DNA of 64,000 bases from positions 1-64,000 of the forward strand of contig CAYLRU010000006.1 in NCBI GenBank assembly GCA_964386565.1, in the 5' to 3' direction. The notes beneath the pieces were generated by a model, which was not told where the DNA came from, searched no databases, and saw nothing but the letters and a program-made list of their open reading frames with translations. Positions 27,201 through 34,795 of this stretch are shown piece after piece; position 1 is the stretch's first letter, and every line of letters starts with the position of its first letter. This DNA is from CAYLRU01 sp964386565 (GTDB taxonomy: Bacteria > Desulfobacterota > Desulfobacteria > Desulfobacterales > UBA5616). The position numbers and the translations under genes are program-made.

Positions 27201-27431
27201 TCCGATTATGGTGAAGACAGGACTTCTCATGAATATGGTCTGCATGATACGATGATGGCTCTTCTTGAAGCAAAAAACCATGGGGTCCGACCGTTTTGCA
27301 TTACGGTTGATCAAGGCGGGAGCGATTATTTGAAAAAGATGTGCGATCCGAGGAACTATCTGGTGATTCAGGATATATTCTCTCTTCCCGAAGTTTTGCC
27401 CAAAGTCGTTGAATCGTTGATTGAATACTAA
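24264..27431 (+). CDS. Large VWA-domain protein (NorD/CbbO-like)
   Basis: A 1055-residue protein with a C-terminal von Willebrand A domain: the metal-site DMSAST near residue 847 and LSDGFPQDSDY further on. The N-terminal two thirds are helical repeat-like sequence, as in large NorD-type proteins. Together with the MoxR ATPase just upstream it likely forms a chaperone-like motor. I chose the TTG at 24264 because AAGGAG lies eight bases before it; the ATG at 24285 is the alternative. The open frame begins further upstream inside the ATPase gene, but that part is not family-like. The client protein is not evident. Confidence 0.82.
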   Translation: MAEKNDPMLLIDRRFLMDFLTGEQAPEGKVAPEPENIDRISREEMAVFAELYHKHSLSVGRKFSHVSMQVFSQVSKEDFYVWADTGIRLLGMTPEHERVVDSFLKSTPSVLASGSFAYFKGWVDTGERISGLCTRSAAAYYRFTPLFLNQCDIYHIRRWADWGIEILNCIPKGDGSAVLFFENSIDHLKFMTFRELKEWKNLGLAFLKTLPTLGHRFFSSTAEGFSCMHWPERNIFYRLTSALLKIDGEKALEFFMRSPFRLAEAGPNTRDTILGIVEKLTRFQPEKIVEDFDLLMDAQRGMSYPTREIILQQAERLTDLSVDAARVFIKHVPDLVSLIPEEFLSRFVDFGVARYLNGDNHVVQYFSLSTDDAFEQILKWGNAVLLEDYSHILAVFAEALTGKVLSIKKTQPEHPDFQPGSEIYPATDGKTIFLSPFVADGKTVNENFRYYKAATAHQAGYLEFGSFDNGLNLMLGILECFPQKDLALDIFIILEDGRIDWMLMRQYRGLEEDLRQIITRGLKNRKSPDLMPLWSALVEILLRLSLMRFDKDDEVSLSGFFEPHVRFLRRALSGFYNNGTTIRHCFSKAIEIYTYISRLPNEYEHQSGEMVYGTGKNGEPHMYREIPPLAFRGKMDLPKDDDPVSLDVGKTEAGDERGSTPLTPEELKQWIDRMIDPLEVLKAAEQKISSSPGIFIRNRDKINFKKITADEEMNDGCPVNPDVLSGSVSGSVDGPFYYDEWDHLQGAYRKNWCCLSEKTVHGITSTLIDDIYKRHANLIWKVKHQFQQIRPQIHEVVPRVEWGDEIDLPAVVQVVVDKKSGSQPSDKIFNRKEKKIRKIAVLFLIDMSASTGNPASSLNTEAKNGTAHGLSGHGHYQDDKKIIDIEIESLVVIMEALEALKDEYAIYGFSGYGRKQVDFYRIKDFDDIYSDELKRRIAGIAPKQSTRMGPAIRHATRKLASLETQQRLLILLSDGFPQDSDYGEDRTSHEYGLHDTMMALLEAKNHGVRPFCITVDQGGSDYLKKMCDPRNYLVIQDIFSLPEVLPKVVESLIEY

Positions 27432-27487
27432 ACCGCCCGTAAGATGAACCCATACTCATGGCGGCCGTTATCGGTCTGATTTTATCT

Positions 27488-28261
27488 TTATCTATCTATA
27501 ATGACGCAGTCGGGCAATGATTTCTGAAGTTCCGCCATGCCTTTTTTGGTGACAAAGGTATTATACAGCGAGAGCCAGTTCAGGGATTTCATGTCCGTCA
27601 GATTCTCCAGACCTTCGTCCGAGATTTGCGTTCCGTCCAGGTAAAGCATTTCCAGGTTGGTCAGCCCTTTTATTTCCTCCAGGCCGTTGTTGGTTATGGC
27701 CGTGTCGCTGAGATAGAGGATTTTTAATAACGGTATTTCCCTGATATAACGCATTCCCATATCCGTCAGTTGTGTTCCGCTCAGGTTCAGTACTTCCAGA
27801 TTTTTGAAATTGGCCAGATATTTTATGCCTTTATCTGCTACCTTGTTCCGACTGATATCCAAATCCTTAAGCGTAGTCAGGTGTTTGATGTGATTTAATC
27901 CACTGTTTGATATGCGTGTTTCGCTGAGAGATAAAACTTCCAGGTGATTTAAATTTTTTAAGGTCTTGAACGCGATCAAGCCCCGGTCATTGACACGGGT
28001 TCTGAACAGGTAGAGTCGCTTTAAAAGGGTGCATTTTTTCAGGTATTTCAACCCTGTCCCGTGAATCCAGGTTCCATCCAAAAAAAGCGTTTCCACCTCG
28101 GTTAAATCTTTTATGAACTTAAGGCTTTCATCGGAAATTTCCATTGTGGCAAGATCGAGATTTTTTACCTTTTTCATCTCTTTTTTCGTCAGCCGTTCAT
28201 TAAATTCTTTCCCGATGGATTCTTTAATGATTTTATGTACGATATCCCGGTCGCTTATCAT
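27488..28261 (-). CDS. Leucine-rich repeat protein
   Basis: A 257-residue protein made of about eight LRR units of roughly 24 residues (pattern L-x-x-L-x-L-x-x-T-x-I-x-x-x-G-L). There is no signal peptide or anchor, so it is likely cytoplasmic. I start at the ATG at 28261, with AAGGA nine bases upstream; the frame extends 22 codons further but without repeats. LRR domains usually bind proteins. It is convergent with the VWA gene, only 56 bases away. Its role is unknown. Confidence 0.8.
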   Translation of the reverse strand: MISDRDIVHKIIKESIGKEFNERLTKKEMKKVKNLDLATMEISDESLKFIKDLTEVETLFLDGTWIHGTGLKYLKKCTLLKRLYLFRTRVNDRGLIAFKTLKNLNHLEVLSLSETRISNSGLNHIKHLTTLKDLDISRNKVADKGIKYLANFKNLEVLNLSGTQLTDMGMRYIREIPLLKILYLSDTAITNNGLEEIKGLTNLEMLYLDGTQISDEGLENLTDMKSLNWLSLYNTFVTKKGMAELQKSLPDCVIIDR

Positions 28262-28623
28262 TATGCTCGTTCCTTGTTTAATTAAGGGGAAATATACACT
28301 GCATTTTATGTCAATTGGACTTTCCAAGTCAACCTTTAGCGCGATATTTTTTTAATTTTCAGGTAATAACGGATCAGTGATAAGTTTTTGGAATTATAAA
28401 CAAGAGTGTTTGTGATGAATTCAGATAAAAAATTGTTCGTAAGCAACAGCCGGGTCTAAAAATATCCTTGGAAATTCATAAAGGTTAAATTTTAATGGCC
28501 TTGTAAAAAAAGCATGAAACAATTTTTCACGGGGATTTTAAGTTTTAAGCATTTGGTATACTGCTAATTTTTTAATCTTAACCGTCAGAGTTCAGAACAT
28601 CGATATCCCGAGCCTTAACACTT
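28262..28623. other. Non-coding, AT-rich stretch upstream of LRR gene
   Basis: No gene or RNA recognised. A TTGACA occurs on the minus strand near 28311 but lacks a -10 at a normal distance. The rest is AT-rich and unremarkable. Confidence 0.4.
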
Positions 28624-28662
28624 AAAAAAACCACGGATGTGCCGGTTGCCCGGCACATCCGT
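28624..28662 (-). terminator. Rho-independent terminator of the Hsp20 gene
   Basis: A perfect 13-base inverted repeat (28633-28645 and 28650-28662, four-base loop) is followed on the minus strand by seven T residues (28630-28624). It begins ten bases after the hsp20 stop. Confidence 0.9.
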
Positions 28663-28671
28663 AATCAGGCC

Positions 28672-29115
28672 TTAATGTTTAATCTCGATTTTTTTGGGCT
28701 GAACCGTTTCCGGTTTGGGTATGGAAATAGTCAGAACCCCGTCTTTGTAAGATGCATCGATTTTTTCGGCTTCAACATGTTCGGGCAGACGAAAAGATCT
28801 TTTAAATGAGCCGAATCTCCTTTCCATGACATGATAATCGCCTTTCTTCTCCTCATGTTCATGCTTCTTTTCACCGCTTAGTGTTAGCAGGCCGTCCGTC
28901 ATCGTAATACTGATATCCTCCTTGCTCATGCCCGGTACTTCGGCATTAATGACGAATTCCGCCTCGGTTTCCTTTACATCGATTTTCGGCATCCATTCTC
29001 CGTTTTCATTCAGTACTCCGGGGAGTTGAAAATCGTCAAAAAAACGTTCGAAAATATCAAGTCGGGGACGGCCGATCCATCCGCTGTTTCTTAAAATCGG
29101 TAATAAGCTGTTCAT
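28672..29115 (-). CDS. Small heat-shock protein, Hsp20/alpha-crystallin family
   Basis: A 147-residue chaperone that holds unfolding proteins. The alpha-crystallin domain spans about residues 42-137 (INAEVPGMSKEDI, LTLSGEKKHE, RRFGSFKRSFRLPE, DGVLTISIPK), with a short N-terminal region and a PKKIEIKH tail. The SD AAAGGAGGA precedes the ATG. It has its own promoter and a strong terminator, so it is a monocistronic unit. Confidence 0.95.
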   Translation of the reverse strand: MNSLLPILRNSGWIGRPRLDIFERFFDDFQLPGVLNENGEWMPKIDVKETEAEFVINAEVPGMSKEDISITMTDGLLTLSGEKKHEHEEKKGDYHVMERRFGSFKRSFRLPEHVEAEKIDASYKDGVLTISIPKPETVQPKKIEIKH

Positions 29116-29169
29116 ATATCATTCCTCCTTTCAAGAATAAAAACAATTCATAGTTAACCATTTGCCGAT

Positions 29170-29197
29170 AAAATAATGCTCAAAAGGAGTATGTCAA
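29170..29197 (-). promoter_or_regulatory. Sigma-70-like promoter of hsp20
   Basis: Minus strand: TTGACA (29197-29192), 16-base spacer, TATTTT (29175-29170), about 55 bases before the ATG. No CIRCE element or sigma-32 type boxes were recognised, so heat control, if any, is by other means. Confidence 0.5.
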
Positions 29198-29592
29198 GAC
29201 GGGAAAGGTCGGATGGATAACCTGTGGGCTGTATGCTGTAAGGCAAAAATGTGGCGTTGGATTCGAAAGTTCGCATCTGTTCCGAAACCGCTCCCGGTCT
29301 TGTCCGAAAACGGCTGATTAAAACCGGATCTGAAAGAATTTAATACGATGCCCCCCCTTAAATCCCTCTTCGATGGGGGAATGGAGGGGGGAGGTCAGTA
29401 CAAAAATTGTTCCCATTGGACCGGTTTTTCAATGGGCTGAACACTTACGGAAATTCAAACTGTTGTGCCGGCTGATGAATGGGCGGTAATTATCAGAATC
29501 GGATCAGCAGCCCCGAAATATACATGGATGGTCACAATGCAAGGCACAAAACCAAAAGCCCGCAGTCTAAACAACCTTAAATGTCGTTGGCC
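29198..29592. other. Non-coding region with C/G-rich hairpin
   Basis: No gene is supported. At about 29350-29393 an imperfect C-rich/G-rich inverted repeat (CCCCCCC ... GGGGGAATGGAGGGGGG) could form a long hairpin, similar in look to short intergenic repeats of many genomes. The rest is unremarkable. Confidence 0.4.
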
Positions 29593-30219
29593 TTATCTCA
29601 GAGAGGCAATCGTGAATTTTCCGGAATGCAGGCTGCGGACCAGATCCTGTTCCGTCTTGAGATCGTTTTCAAACTCCATGATCCATGTTCCCAGTGCATC
29701 CAGCTCGTGGGCATCGCTTCCGGCAGTGGCCAAAAGCCCCAGTTTTTCCGAAACGCTTGACGCAACATCGTTTTCTTTTTCCGTTACCCTGCCGTTTTTC
29801 ACCTCAACGGCGTCCACATATTTCAGGATTTTCTTTTTACAGGCCTGGTCAATGCTCATATCAAGTTGTCCGAACCCGAATACCTTAAACCCCCGAAAAG
29901 GATGAGCCGCAATGGCAAATGCATTTGCTTTTTTAACATGTTGGTGGAGCTCTTCAATGGTGATGATTCCCTGGATGTCCGTGTCCAGCCCGAAAACGAG
30001 CACGTCCCCCTGGGCCGTGGTGATTTCATTTCCCCTGAAAATTTTAATGCCGCTGTCCGCAGCCAGTTCCTTTATATCCGCCATATCCCACAGTGCCTGA
30101 TGCTCGGTGAGGCAGAATCCGTCCAGCCCGATTTTTTTAGCTTCCGGGATCAGGTCTTTGGGGTCGATTTTGCTACATTGAGACTTTGGATAAGTGTGAA
30201 CGTGGAGATCGATTTTCAC
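29593..30219 (-). CDS. PHP-domain phosphoesterase
   Basis: A 208-residue PHP (polymerase and histidinol phosphatase) metal-dependent phosphoesterase. Metal-binding HxH is in DLHVHTYP, further His in LTEHQALW and AAHPFRG, and the SDAHE motif (GSDAHELDALG) near residue 170. It likely hydrolyses a phosphate ester; the substrate is unknown. The start is GTG at 30219 with GGAGG only four bases upstream. It is the last gene of the cobamide operon, 21 bases from the DUF2889-like gene, which suggests a cofactor-related phosphate ester. Confidence 0.82.
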   Translation of the reverse strand: MKIDLHVHTYPKSQCSKIDPKDLIPEAKKIGLDGFCLTEHQALWDMADIKELAADSGIKIFRGNEITTAQGDVLVFGLDTDIQGIITIEELHQHVKKANAFAIAAHPFRGFKVFGFGQLDMSIDQACKKKILKYVDAVEVKNGRVTEKENDVASSVSEKLGLLATAGSDAHELDALGTWIMEFENDLKTEQDLVRSLHSGKFTIASLR

Positions 30220-30240
30220 ATGTCCTCCTTTAAATGCATA

Positions 30241-30672
30241 TTATGAACCGCAATTATCGTTGATCCGGTTGTTCAGGAATTCTTTTTGATCCAGGGCGGG
30301 ATTTTCCCTTGCCGCCAGGTAAAGCTCTTTTGACATGACCGCCTGGTTCAGGCATCGACCGCACTCGATGACGATCTCTGCAAAATGCTCGCAGCCCTTT
30401 CGACCGATTTCTTTCATCACCTGTTTGTCCCACCCGTTTTGCTTAAGGGACATGCCCACGGCGGTCTGAAGAACCGGTACGGCCCGGGGGCAGACAAAAT
30501 TGGTGTATCTTTTCATATTTCCTTCTATTTTCAATATTTTTCCATCGACTACACGGACATCCATTGAAATTTCCATTCCATAAATGTGATCTTCCTGGAT
30601 GCCGTTGAACCGGATGATGTCATCGTCGATAAATTCGGCACCGATTATCTGGTTTCTTTGAAATCCAATCAT
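30241..30672 (-). CDS. DUF2889-like protein A
   Basis: A 143-residue protein that matches the pattern of DUF2889 proteins: GMEISMDVRVVDGKI, NFVCPRAVP, VGMSLKQNGW and the strongly conserved RKGCEHFAEIVIECGRC. The function of the family is unknown to me. Five Cys, two of them in the conserved block, could bind metal or be redox active. The SD GGGAGA lies six bases before the ATG. It sits ten bases after a related protein and in the same operon as cobalamin genes. Confidence 0.65.
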   Translation of the reverse strand: MIGFQRNQIIGAEFIDDDIIRFNGIQEDHIYGMEISMDVRVVDGKILKIEGNMKRYTNFVCPRAVPVLQTAVGMSLKQNGWDKQVMKEIGRKGCEHFAEIVIECGRCLNQAVMSKELYLAARENPALDQKEFLNNRINDNCGS

Positions 30673-30682
30673 TATCGTCTCC

Positions 30683-31174
30683 CTATATGTTCAGTTCTTT
30701 CATGATGGGGCTGTCGTCCTGGAAAGAGATGCAGCTTCTGATGAGCCTGGGATTTGATTTGACATTCTCACGCAACACCGCGAGTTTCTCATCTGGATCG
30801 GTAATGCTCTCACCGAATTCAATACCGGGACGGGTAAAATGAAGAATAACGGCATTGCAGCTTTCCAGTACCGCATCAACCAACAGTGAACACCCGTCCG
30901 GTCCGCCCAAAATTCCGGTGACGATTTTCCGAAGTCCTCCGCCGATGCCGATCCCTTCCACCTTTTTGATGTTTTCCGATGCATTTTTGCAGGATGGCGG
31001 AACGTATCTTTCAAATCGGGCATCTGCGGAGATGATCACCAGTTCAGGGGGTTGAACGACCAGACCGATTTCCGCTCTGGTCAGGTCGTCGGTAAGTCGC
31101 CATGAAACCGCCAGGTTCCCATCCGGCCCCTGTTCCACTTCAACCACTTTGTTTCGTAAAAATTTCAATGTCAT
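30683..31174 (-). CDS. DUF2889-like protein B
   Basis: A 163-residue protein with the same ordered features as its neighbour but more diverged: PPELVIISADARFER, VPPSCKNASENIKKVEG and GGPDGCSLLVDAVLESCNAV. I interpret it as a second DUF2889-type domain, possibly a heteromeric partner. I start at the ATG at 31174 (MTLKFLRN) with AGGAG ten bases upstream; the open frame reaches 31216. Function unknown. Confidence 0.6.
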   Translation of the reverse strand: MTLKFLRNKVVEVEQGPDGNLAVSWRLTDDLTRAEIGLVVQPPELVIISADARFERYVPPSCKNASENIKKVEGIGIGGGLRKIVTGILGGPDGCSLLVDAVLESCNAVILHFTRPGIEFGESITDPDEKLAVLRENVKSNPRLIRSCISFQDDSPIMKELNI

Positions 31175-31196
31175 GATTCGGCTGTCTCCTTTTCTC

Positions 31197-32621
31197 TCAT
31201 GATTTGTCAGAAACACGTTTTTTCTGGATATCCGTTAGGGTTTGCCACAGATCTTCGACCTGACGCTGGGTTTCTTCCAGTGTCCCGGAGTTATCGATGA
31301 TCAGGTCACAATACCCTTTTTTCTCCTCCACGGGCATTTGACTGCGAATAATGCGCATGGCCAAGTCTTCATTGATGTTGTCTCTTTCCATCAACCGTTT
31401 CAATTGAACTTCCTCGGGTGCATACACCATTAACAGATGGTCGAATACGGCCTGCATGTGGGCTTCAATGAGCAAGGGGATGACTACCTGAATGATGATA
31501 TTCTTCTTGTCCTTGCTGAATTCTTCGACCCGCATTATAAATTCTTCACCGATTCTGGGATGGGTAAAGCTCTCCAGCTTTTTCCGCTTTTCCATGTCTT
31601 TGAATACGATTTCCCTGAGTTTTTCCCGGTTAAGGGTTTTGTCCTCATTTAAAACCTGTTCTCCGAAAAAGGAAACAATGTCCTTGTACGCCGGCTTTCC
31701 GGGCTCGACCACGATTCGGCTCAGCACGTCAAAATCGATGATGGGTGCTCCCAGTTCTTCCAGCATTTTCGCCACGGTGGATTTGCCCGTGCCGATGCTG
31801 CCGGTAACGCCGAGCAGCAGGCGGTTGGGGTTTCCCCGCATGCCGGTAATCATACCTTCGGACTGATAAGCCTGGGGAAATTCGCCGGAAATATCCGATT
31901 CCGCCCCTGCGTAACTGATGGGGTATCGAATCCCCCTGCGGTACAGGGCCTCCATGCCGCTTAAGACCTTGTCGATCATATCGGCGGGAAGGGCCATCAC
32001 CAGCTCGTCGTCCTGGGCATGTCCGTACCGTCTTTCCCCATAACAGGGGATGGTCAGAGCGGGTTTTCCGGTCAGATAACAACGGGCAATGGCATCGGAG
32101 CAGGAGGATTCGCCGACACAAAAAAATTCCATGACATGGTAATCTTCAAATTGAATGGAATTGATCAGCAGCATCATCTGGGCCGGGTTGGCGTATATCA
32201 GGATGATATCCGGGTCAAACGGGTTATATACCAGCGGGGCCATGGCGACTGCCTCGTATTTTCCCGTGGGCAGCCGGGGAATGCCGTTTTCGTATTTTTT
32301 TCCGTCGGCACGGTTTTTTGTCCAGACAATACTCCTGAAAGTTCCGTCCTTCATAAATTCGGGGATATCCGTCAGCCCGATAATGGAGGGACATATCACC
32401 GAGATAAAGTCATTGACGTCGGCCCCCACGGTCCAATCGAAATTTCGAACCAGGTTGATCAACTGGCACAAGGTGGATTTGTGCTTCATGCGGCGCATAA
32501 ACGCGATTTCATTAATTTCCGTTTTGCCCTCGAACAGTTTGAATGCAACCGGAAAGGATTTCAGCCGCATCAGCCGTTCCAGCCGCTTAATCGGTTTTTC
32601 CCAGTCTCGACTTGTATTCAC
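31197..32621 (-). CDS. DUF169 - dephospho-CoA kinase fusion
   Basis: A 474-residue two-domain protein. Residues 1 to about 240 are a DUF169 domain (RLKSFPVAFKLFE, LCQLINLVRN, IGLTDIPE, YANPAQMMLL). Residues about 268-474 are a complete dephospho-CoA kinase (CoaE): P-loop GVTGSIGTGKST at 271-282, then APIIDFDVLSR, FTHPRIG, VVIPLLIEA and RIIRSQMPVEEK. CoaE phosphorylates dephospho-CoA to CoA in the last step of CoA synthesis. CoaE is normally a single 200-residue protein. The start is GTG with AAGGAG upstream. No other coaE is seen in the window. Why it is fused to DUF169 in a cobamide operon is unclear. Confidence 0.85.
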   Translation of the reverse strand: MNTSRDWEKPIKRLERLMRLKSFPVAFKLFEGKTEINEIAFMRRMKHKSTLCQLINLVRNFDWTVGADVNDFISVICPSIIGLTDIPEFMKDGTFRSIVWTKNRADGKKYENGIPRLPTGKYEAVAMAPLVYNPFDPDIILIYANPAQMMLLINSIQFEDYHVMEFFCVGESSCSDAIARCYLTGKPALTIPCYGERRYGHAQDDELVMALPADMIDKVLSGMEALYRRGIRYPISYAGAESDISGEFPQAYQSEGMITGMRGNPNRLLLGVTGSIGTGKSTVAKMLEELGAPIIDFDVLSRIVVEPGKPAYKDIVSFFGEQVLNEDKTLNREKLREIVFKDMEKRKKLESFTHPRIGEEFIMRVEEFSKDKKNIIIQVVIPLLIEAHMQAVFDHLLMVYAPEEVQLKRLMERDNINEDLAMRIIRSQMPVEEKKGYCDLIIDNSGTLEETQRQVEDLWQTLTDIQKKRVSDKS

Positions 32622-32659
32622 TGTGAACTCCTTTGCAAGAAGAGGTTAAGGTGGATCAT

Positions 32660-33535
32660 CTATATGTCCTCCCGTACCTTGCCGGCGATTTCTGTAAACC
32701 GGGACTGCGGGGCGTCTTCAATCCCCTGCTTTTCAAAAAAACAGGTCAGATGCCGTAAAGATGATTTCAGGTGTTTGTAGGAAAACACCTCCAGGGATAC
32801 GACACCGGTATATCTTTTCAAAATATCAATAACCGTTTTCATCCGATCCATTGGCATTTTATCCAGTCCCAGATGATCCTGTTGATTCCTGACACCGTGA
32901 AGATGAATGATTCCGGTTTTCTCGGCATATTTCTCAAATTCGGCGTGCGGGTCGAATCCGAAAAGAAACAGATGTCCGATATCCAGGCAGATACCCAGAC
33001 CGCAGTCGTAGACAATATCCTCGATCTGGTAAAAAGGGTATGAAAGGGTTTCCACGGAGAACCGGTTTGCCGTTACGCCTGTTTCCAAAATCCCCCTGAT
33101 ACTGTCCCGCAGCCGTTTTCGCCGGTTTTCCGAAATGCTGTTGCCCGGTCCGGTTCCACCGCGGTGGAAATGGAGGGTGTAGGTTGACGGTTCAAGGATT
33201 TCGGCGGTGCTGACAATCATCTTCACCGTATCCACGGCCCGGCACCGGGCCGTGGTTTCCGGATGTCCTAAATCTAAATCATAGGGCAGATGAATATTAT
33301 AGGTGATATTGTACTCTTCCTTCAATCGGGCCAGTTTGGCGATTTCTTTTTTTTTCGGCAGGCTTTCAGGGTCGCCTTCTAAAAACAGCAGTTCGATTTC
33401 ATCCAGATAAGGTGCCAACAGCCTGACGTTTGTTTCATAATTATCCGGGTAAATAAAGGAAGTGGTCCCCAGCCTGAACGGGAATGTTCCTTTATGTGAT
33501 TTTTCCAATGTCGGATACATAGTGTCTTTAAACAA
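32660..33535 (-). CDS. cbiR: Cobamide-remodelling phosphodiesterase CbiR-like
   Basis: A 291-residue TIM-barrel protein of the AP-endonuclease-2 superfamily: LGTTSFIYP, DEIELLFLEGD, YNIHLPYDLDL, YTLHFHRGG, SVETLSYP, CLDIGHLFLFG, IHLHGVRNQQDH. These His/Glu/Asp residues fit metal-binding in this fold. CbiR hydrolyses the lower-ligand loop of cobamides so the corrinoid can be rebuilt with a new base. The assignment rests on the fold and on the position next to cobS, cobU and cobA, with an eight-base overlap with cobS. A perfect 24-base hairpin-forming repeat lies inside it (33232-33255). Confidence 0.8.
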   Translation of the reverse strand: MFKDTMYPTLEKSHKGTFPFRLGTTSFIYPDNYETNVRLLAPYLDEIELLFLEGDPESLPKKKEIAKLARLKEEYNITYNIHLPYDLDLGHPETTARCRAVDTVKMIVSTAEILEPSTYTLHFHRGGTGPGNSISENRRKRLRDSIRGILETGVTANRFSVETLSYPFYQIEDIVYDCGLGICLDIGHLFLFGFDPHAEFEKYAEKTGIIHLHGVRNQQDHLGLDKMPMDRMKTVIDILKRYTGVVSLEVFSYKHLKSSLRHLTCFFEKQGIEDAPQSRFTEIAGKVREDI

Positions 33536-34256
33536 AGGATACGGCGGCTGTTAAAAAAAGAAATGCTTCCGTGGTTTCAACCATCGCCCCAAGCATGTCA
33601 CCGGTGATGCATCCCATTTTTTTTTGATAAAATCGAATAATGAAAAACGTAATGAATATGAATGCGGCGTTCAGCCGGATGGCGTTTATTCCCGTCATGG
33701 CCGAAATCGCCACGGGAATGAGCAATGCCCAGAAATCCTTCAACCCCATGGGATGAGTAAACAGGTCGTGGCCCGTACCGCCATCGGATCTGCCGTATGC
33801 CAGAAACCGTATGCCGAACAATATGCCGCCCCTGGCATATGCCGGTACAATAATAAGGACAAGCAGACGGTTTTCATTCAGACTTAAAAGACCGGCGCAT
33901 TTTACGAGGAGAACGCTCAAGACCGATACAAGTCCCATGGCGCCGATCCGGCTGTCTTTCATGATGGCCAGGGCTTTATCCCTGGACCTGTGTGCAAAAA
34001 GCCCGTCCCCTGTATCTGCCACACCGTCGATATGCAGCGCACCGGTCATGATCATCAGGAAGACAACATCCAATACTGCGACCACGGGTCGGGACCATAG
34101 CTGGTGTGCCGTCCGGTCAAAGATGGAGAGCATGATTCCCAAAAAAAGGCCTGCAATGGGGAAAAACGGTGCCATACGGCGTGCTTCAAATTCCTTCCCT
34201 GTTTTCAAGGGAAGAATCGTCAGAAACTGCAATGCAAAGATCAGCCCTTTGAGCAT
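33528..34256 (-). CDS. cobS: Adenosylcobinamide-GDP ribazoletransferase
   Basis: A 242-residue integral membrane protein that joins adenosylcobinamide-GDP to alpha-ribazole in the last stage of nucleotide loop assembly. Family sequences are clear: LQFLTILPL, FPIAGLFLG, GALHIDGVADTGDGLFAHRSRDKALAIMKD (here only its DGxADxxDG core is quoted as evidence) and PAYARGGI. About six hydrophobic segments are present. It overlaps cobU by 16 bases and cbiR by eight, so it is tightly coupled. Confidence 0.92.
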   Translation of the reverse strand: MLKGLIFALQFLTILPLKTGKEFEARRMAPFFPIAGLFLGIMLSIFDRTAHQLWSRPVVAVLDVVFLMIMTGALHIDGVADTGDGLFAHRSRDKALAIMKDSRIGAMGLVSVLSVLLVKCAGLLSLNENRLLVLIIVPAYARGGILFGIRFLAYGRSDGGTGHDLFTHPMGLKDFWALLIPVAISAMTGINAIRLNAAFIFITFFIIRFYQKKMGCITGDMLGAMVETTEAFLFLTAAVSFV

Positions 34257-34795
34257 GGCAAGCCTTTAATTCTCACCGGTATGCCGGCAACCATCCATAT
34301 GACCTGGTGGGCGCACCCGGCGATTTTGCCGTTGATGACGCCGGCGATGTCCCTGAAACGACGTGCTAAGGGATTTTCCGGAACGATTCCCGAACCGACT
34401 TCGTTTGAAACCAGAAGAACCGGTCCTTCGACTGCGTTCAGTATTTTAACCAGTTCATTCCCATACCGGATGATCTCATCCCTGTCACGGTTTTCCATCA
34501 GCAGGTTGTTTATCCACAAGGTGATACAATCCACAAGGATGAGGGTGTCAAAACCGCCGTTTTCAGCAATTGCCGGGATGAGGTCCACCGGTGCTTCGAT
34601 GGTCTTCCATTCAGCACCCCGCTCTTTCCGGTGGCGCCGGATCCGGTCTTCCATTTCCGTATCAAAAGGAACGCCCGTGGCAATAAATTTCCGGTGTTTT
34701 ACCGGTATTTGCCGTGCCAGCCTCAGTGCGTGTCGACTTTTTCCGCTTTTACATCCGCCGATGATCAACGTGATTTCGCTCACGGCGTCCCCCAC
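34241..34795 (-). CDS. cobU: Adenosylcobinamide kinase/guanylyltransferase
   Basis: A 184-residue bifunctional enzyme that phosphorylates adenosylcobinamide and then attaches GMP. The P-loop is GGCKSGKS, and the guanylylated His lies in RIRRHRKERGAEWKTIE. The LVDCITLWINNLL segment is also typical. The GTG at 34795 overlaps the cobA stop (TAGTG). A GTG at 34783, preceded by GGGGGA, gives MSEITLIIGG and may be the true start. Confidence 0.92.
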   Translation of the reverse strand: MGDAVSEITLIIGGCKSGKSRHALRLARQIPVKHRKFIATGVPFDTEMEDRIRRHRKERGAEWKTIEAPVDLIPAIAENGGFDTLILVDCITLWINNLLMENRDRDEIIRYGNELVKILNAVEGPVLLVSNEVGSGIVPENPLARRFRDIAGVINGKIAGCAHQVIWMVAGIPVRIKGLPCSKG

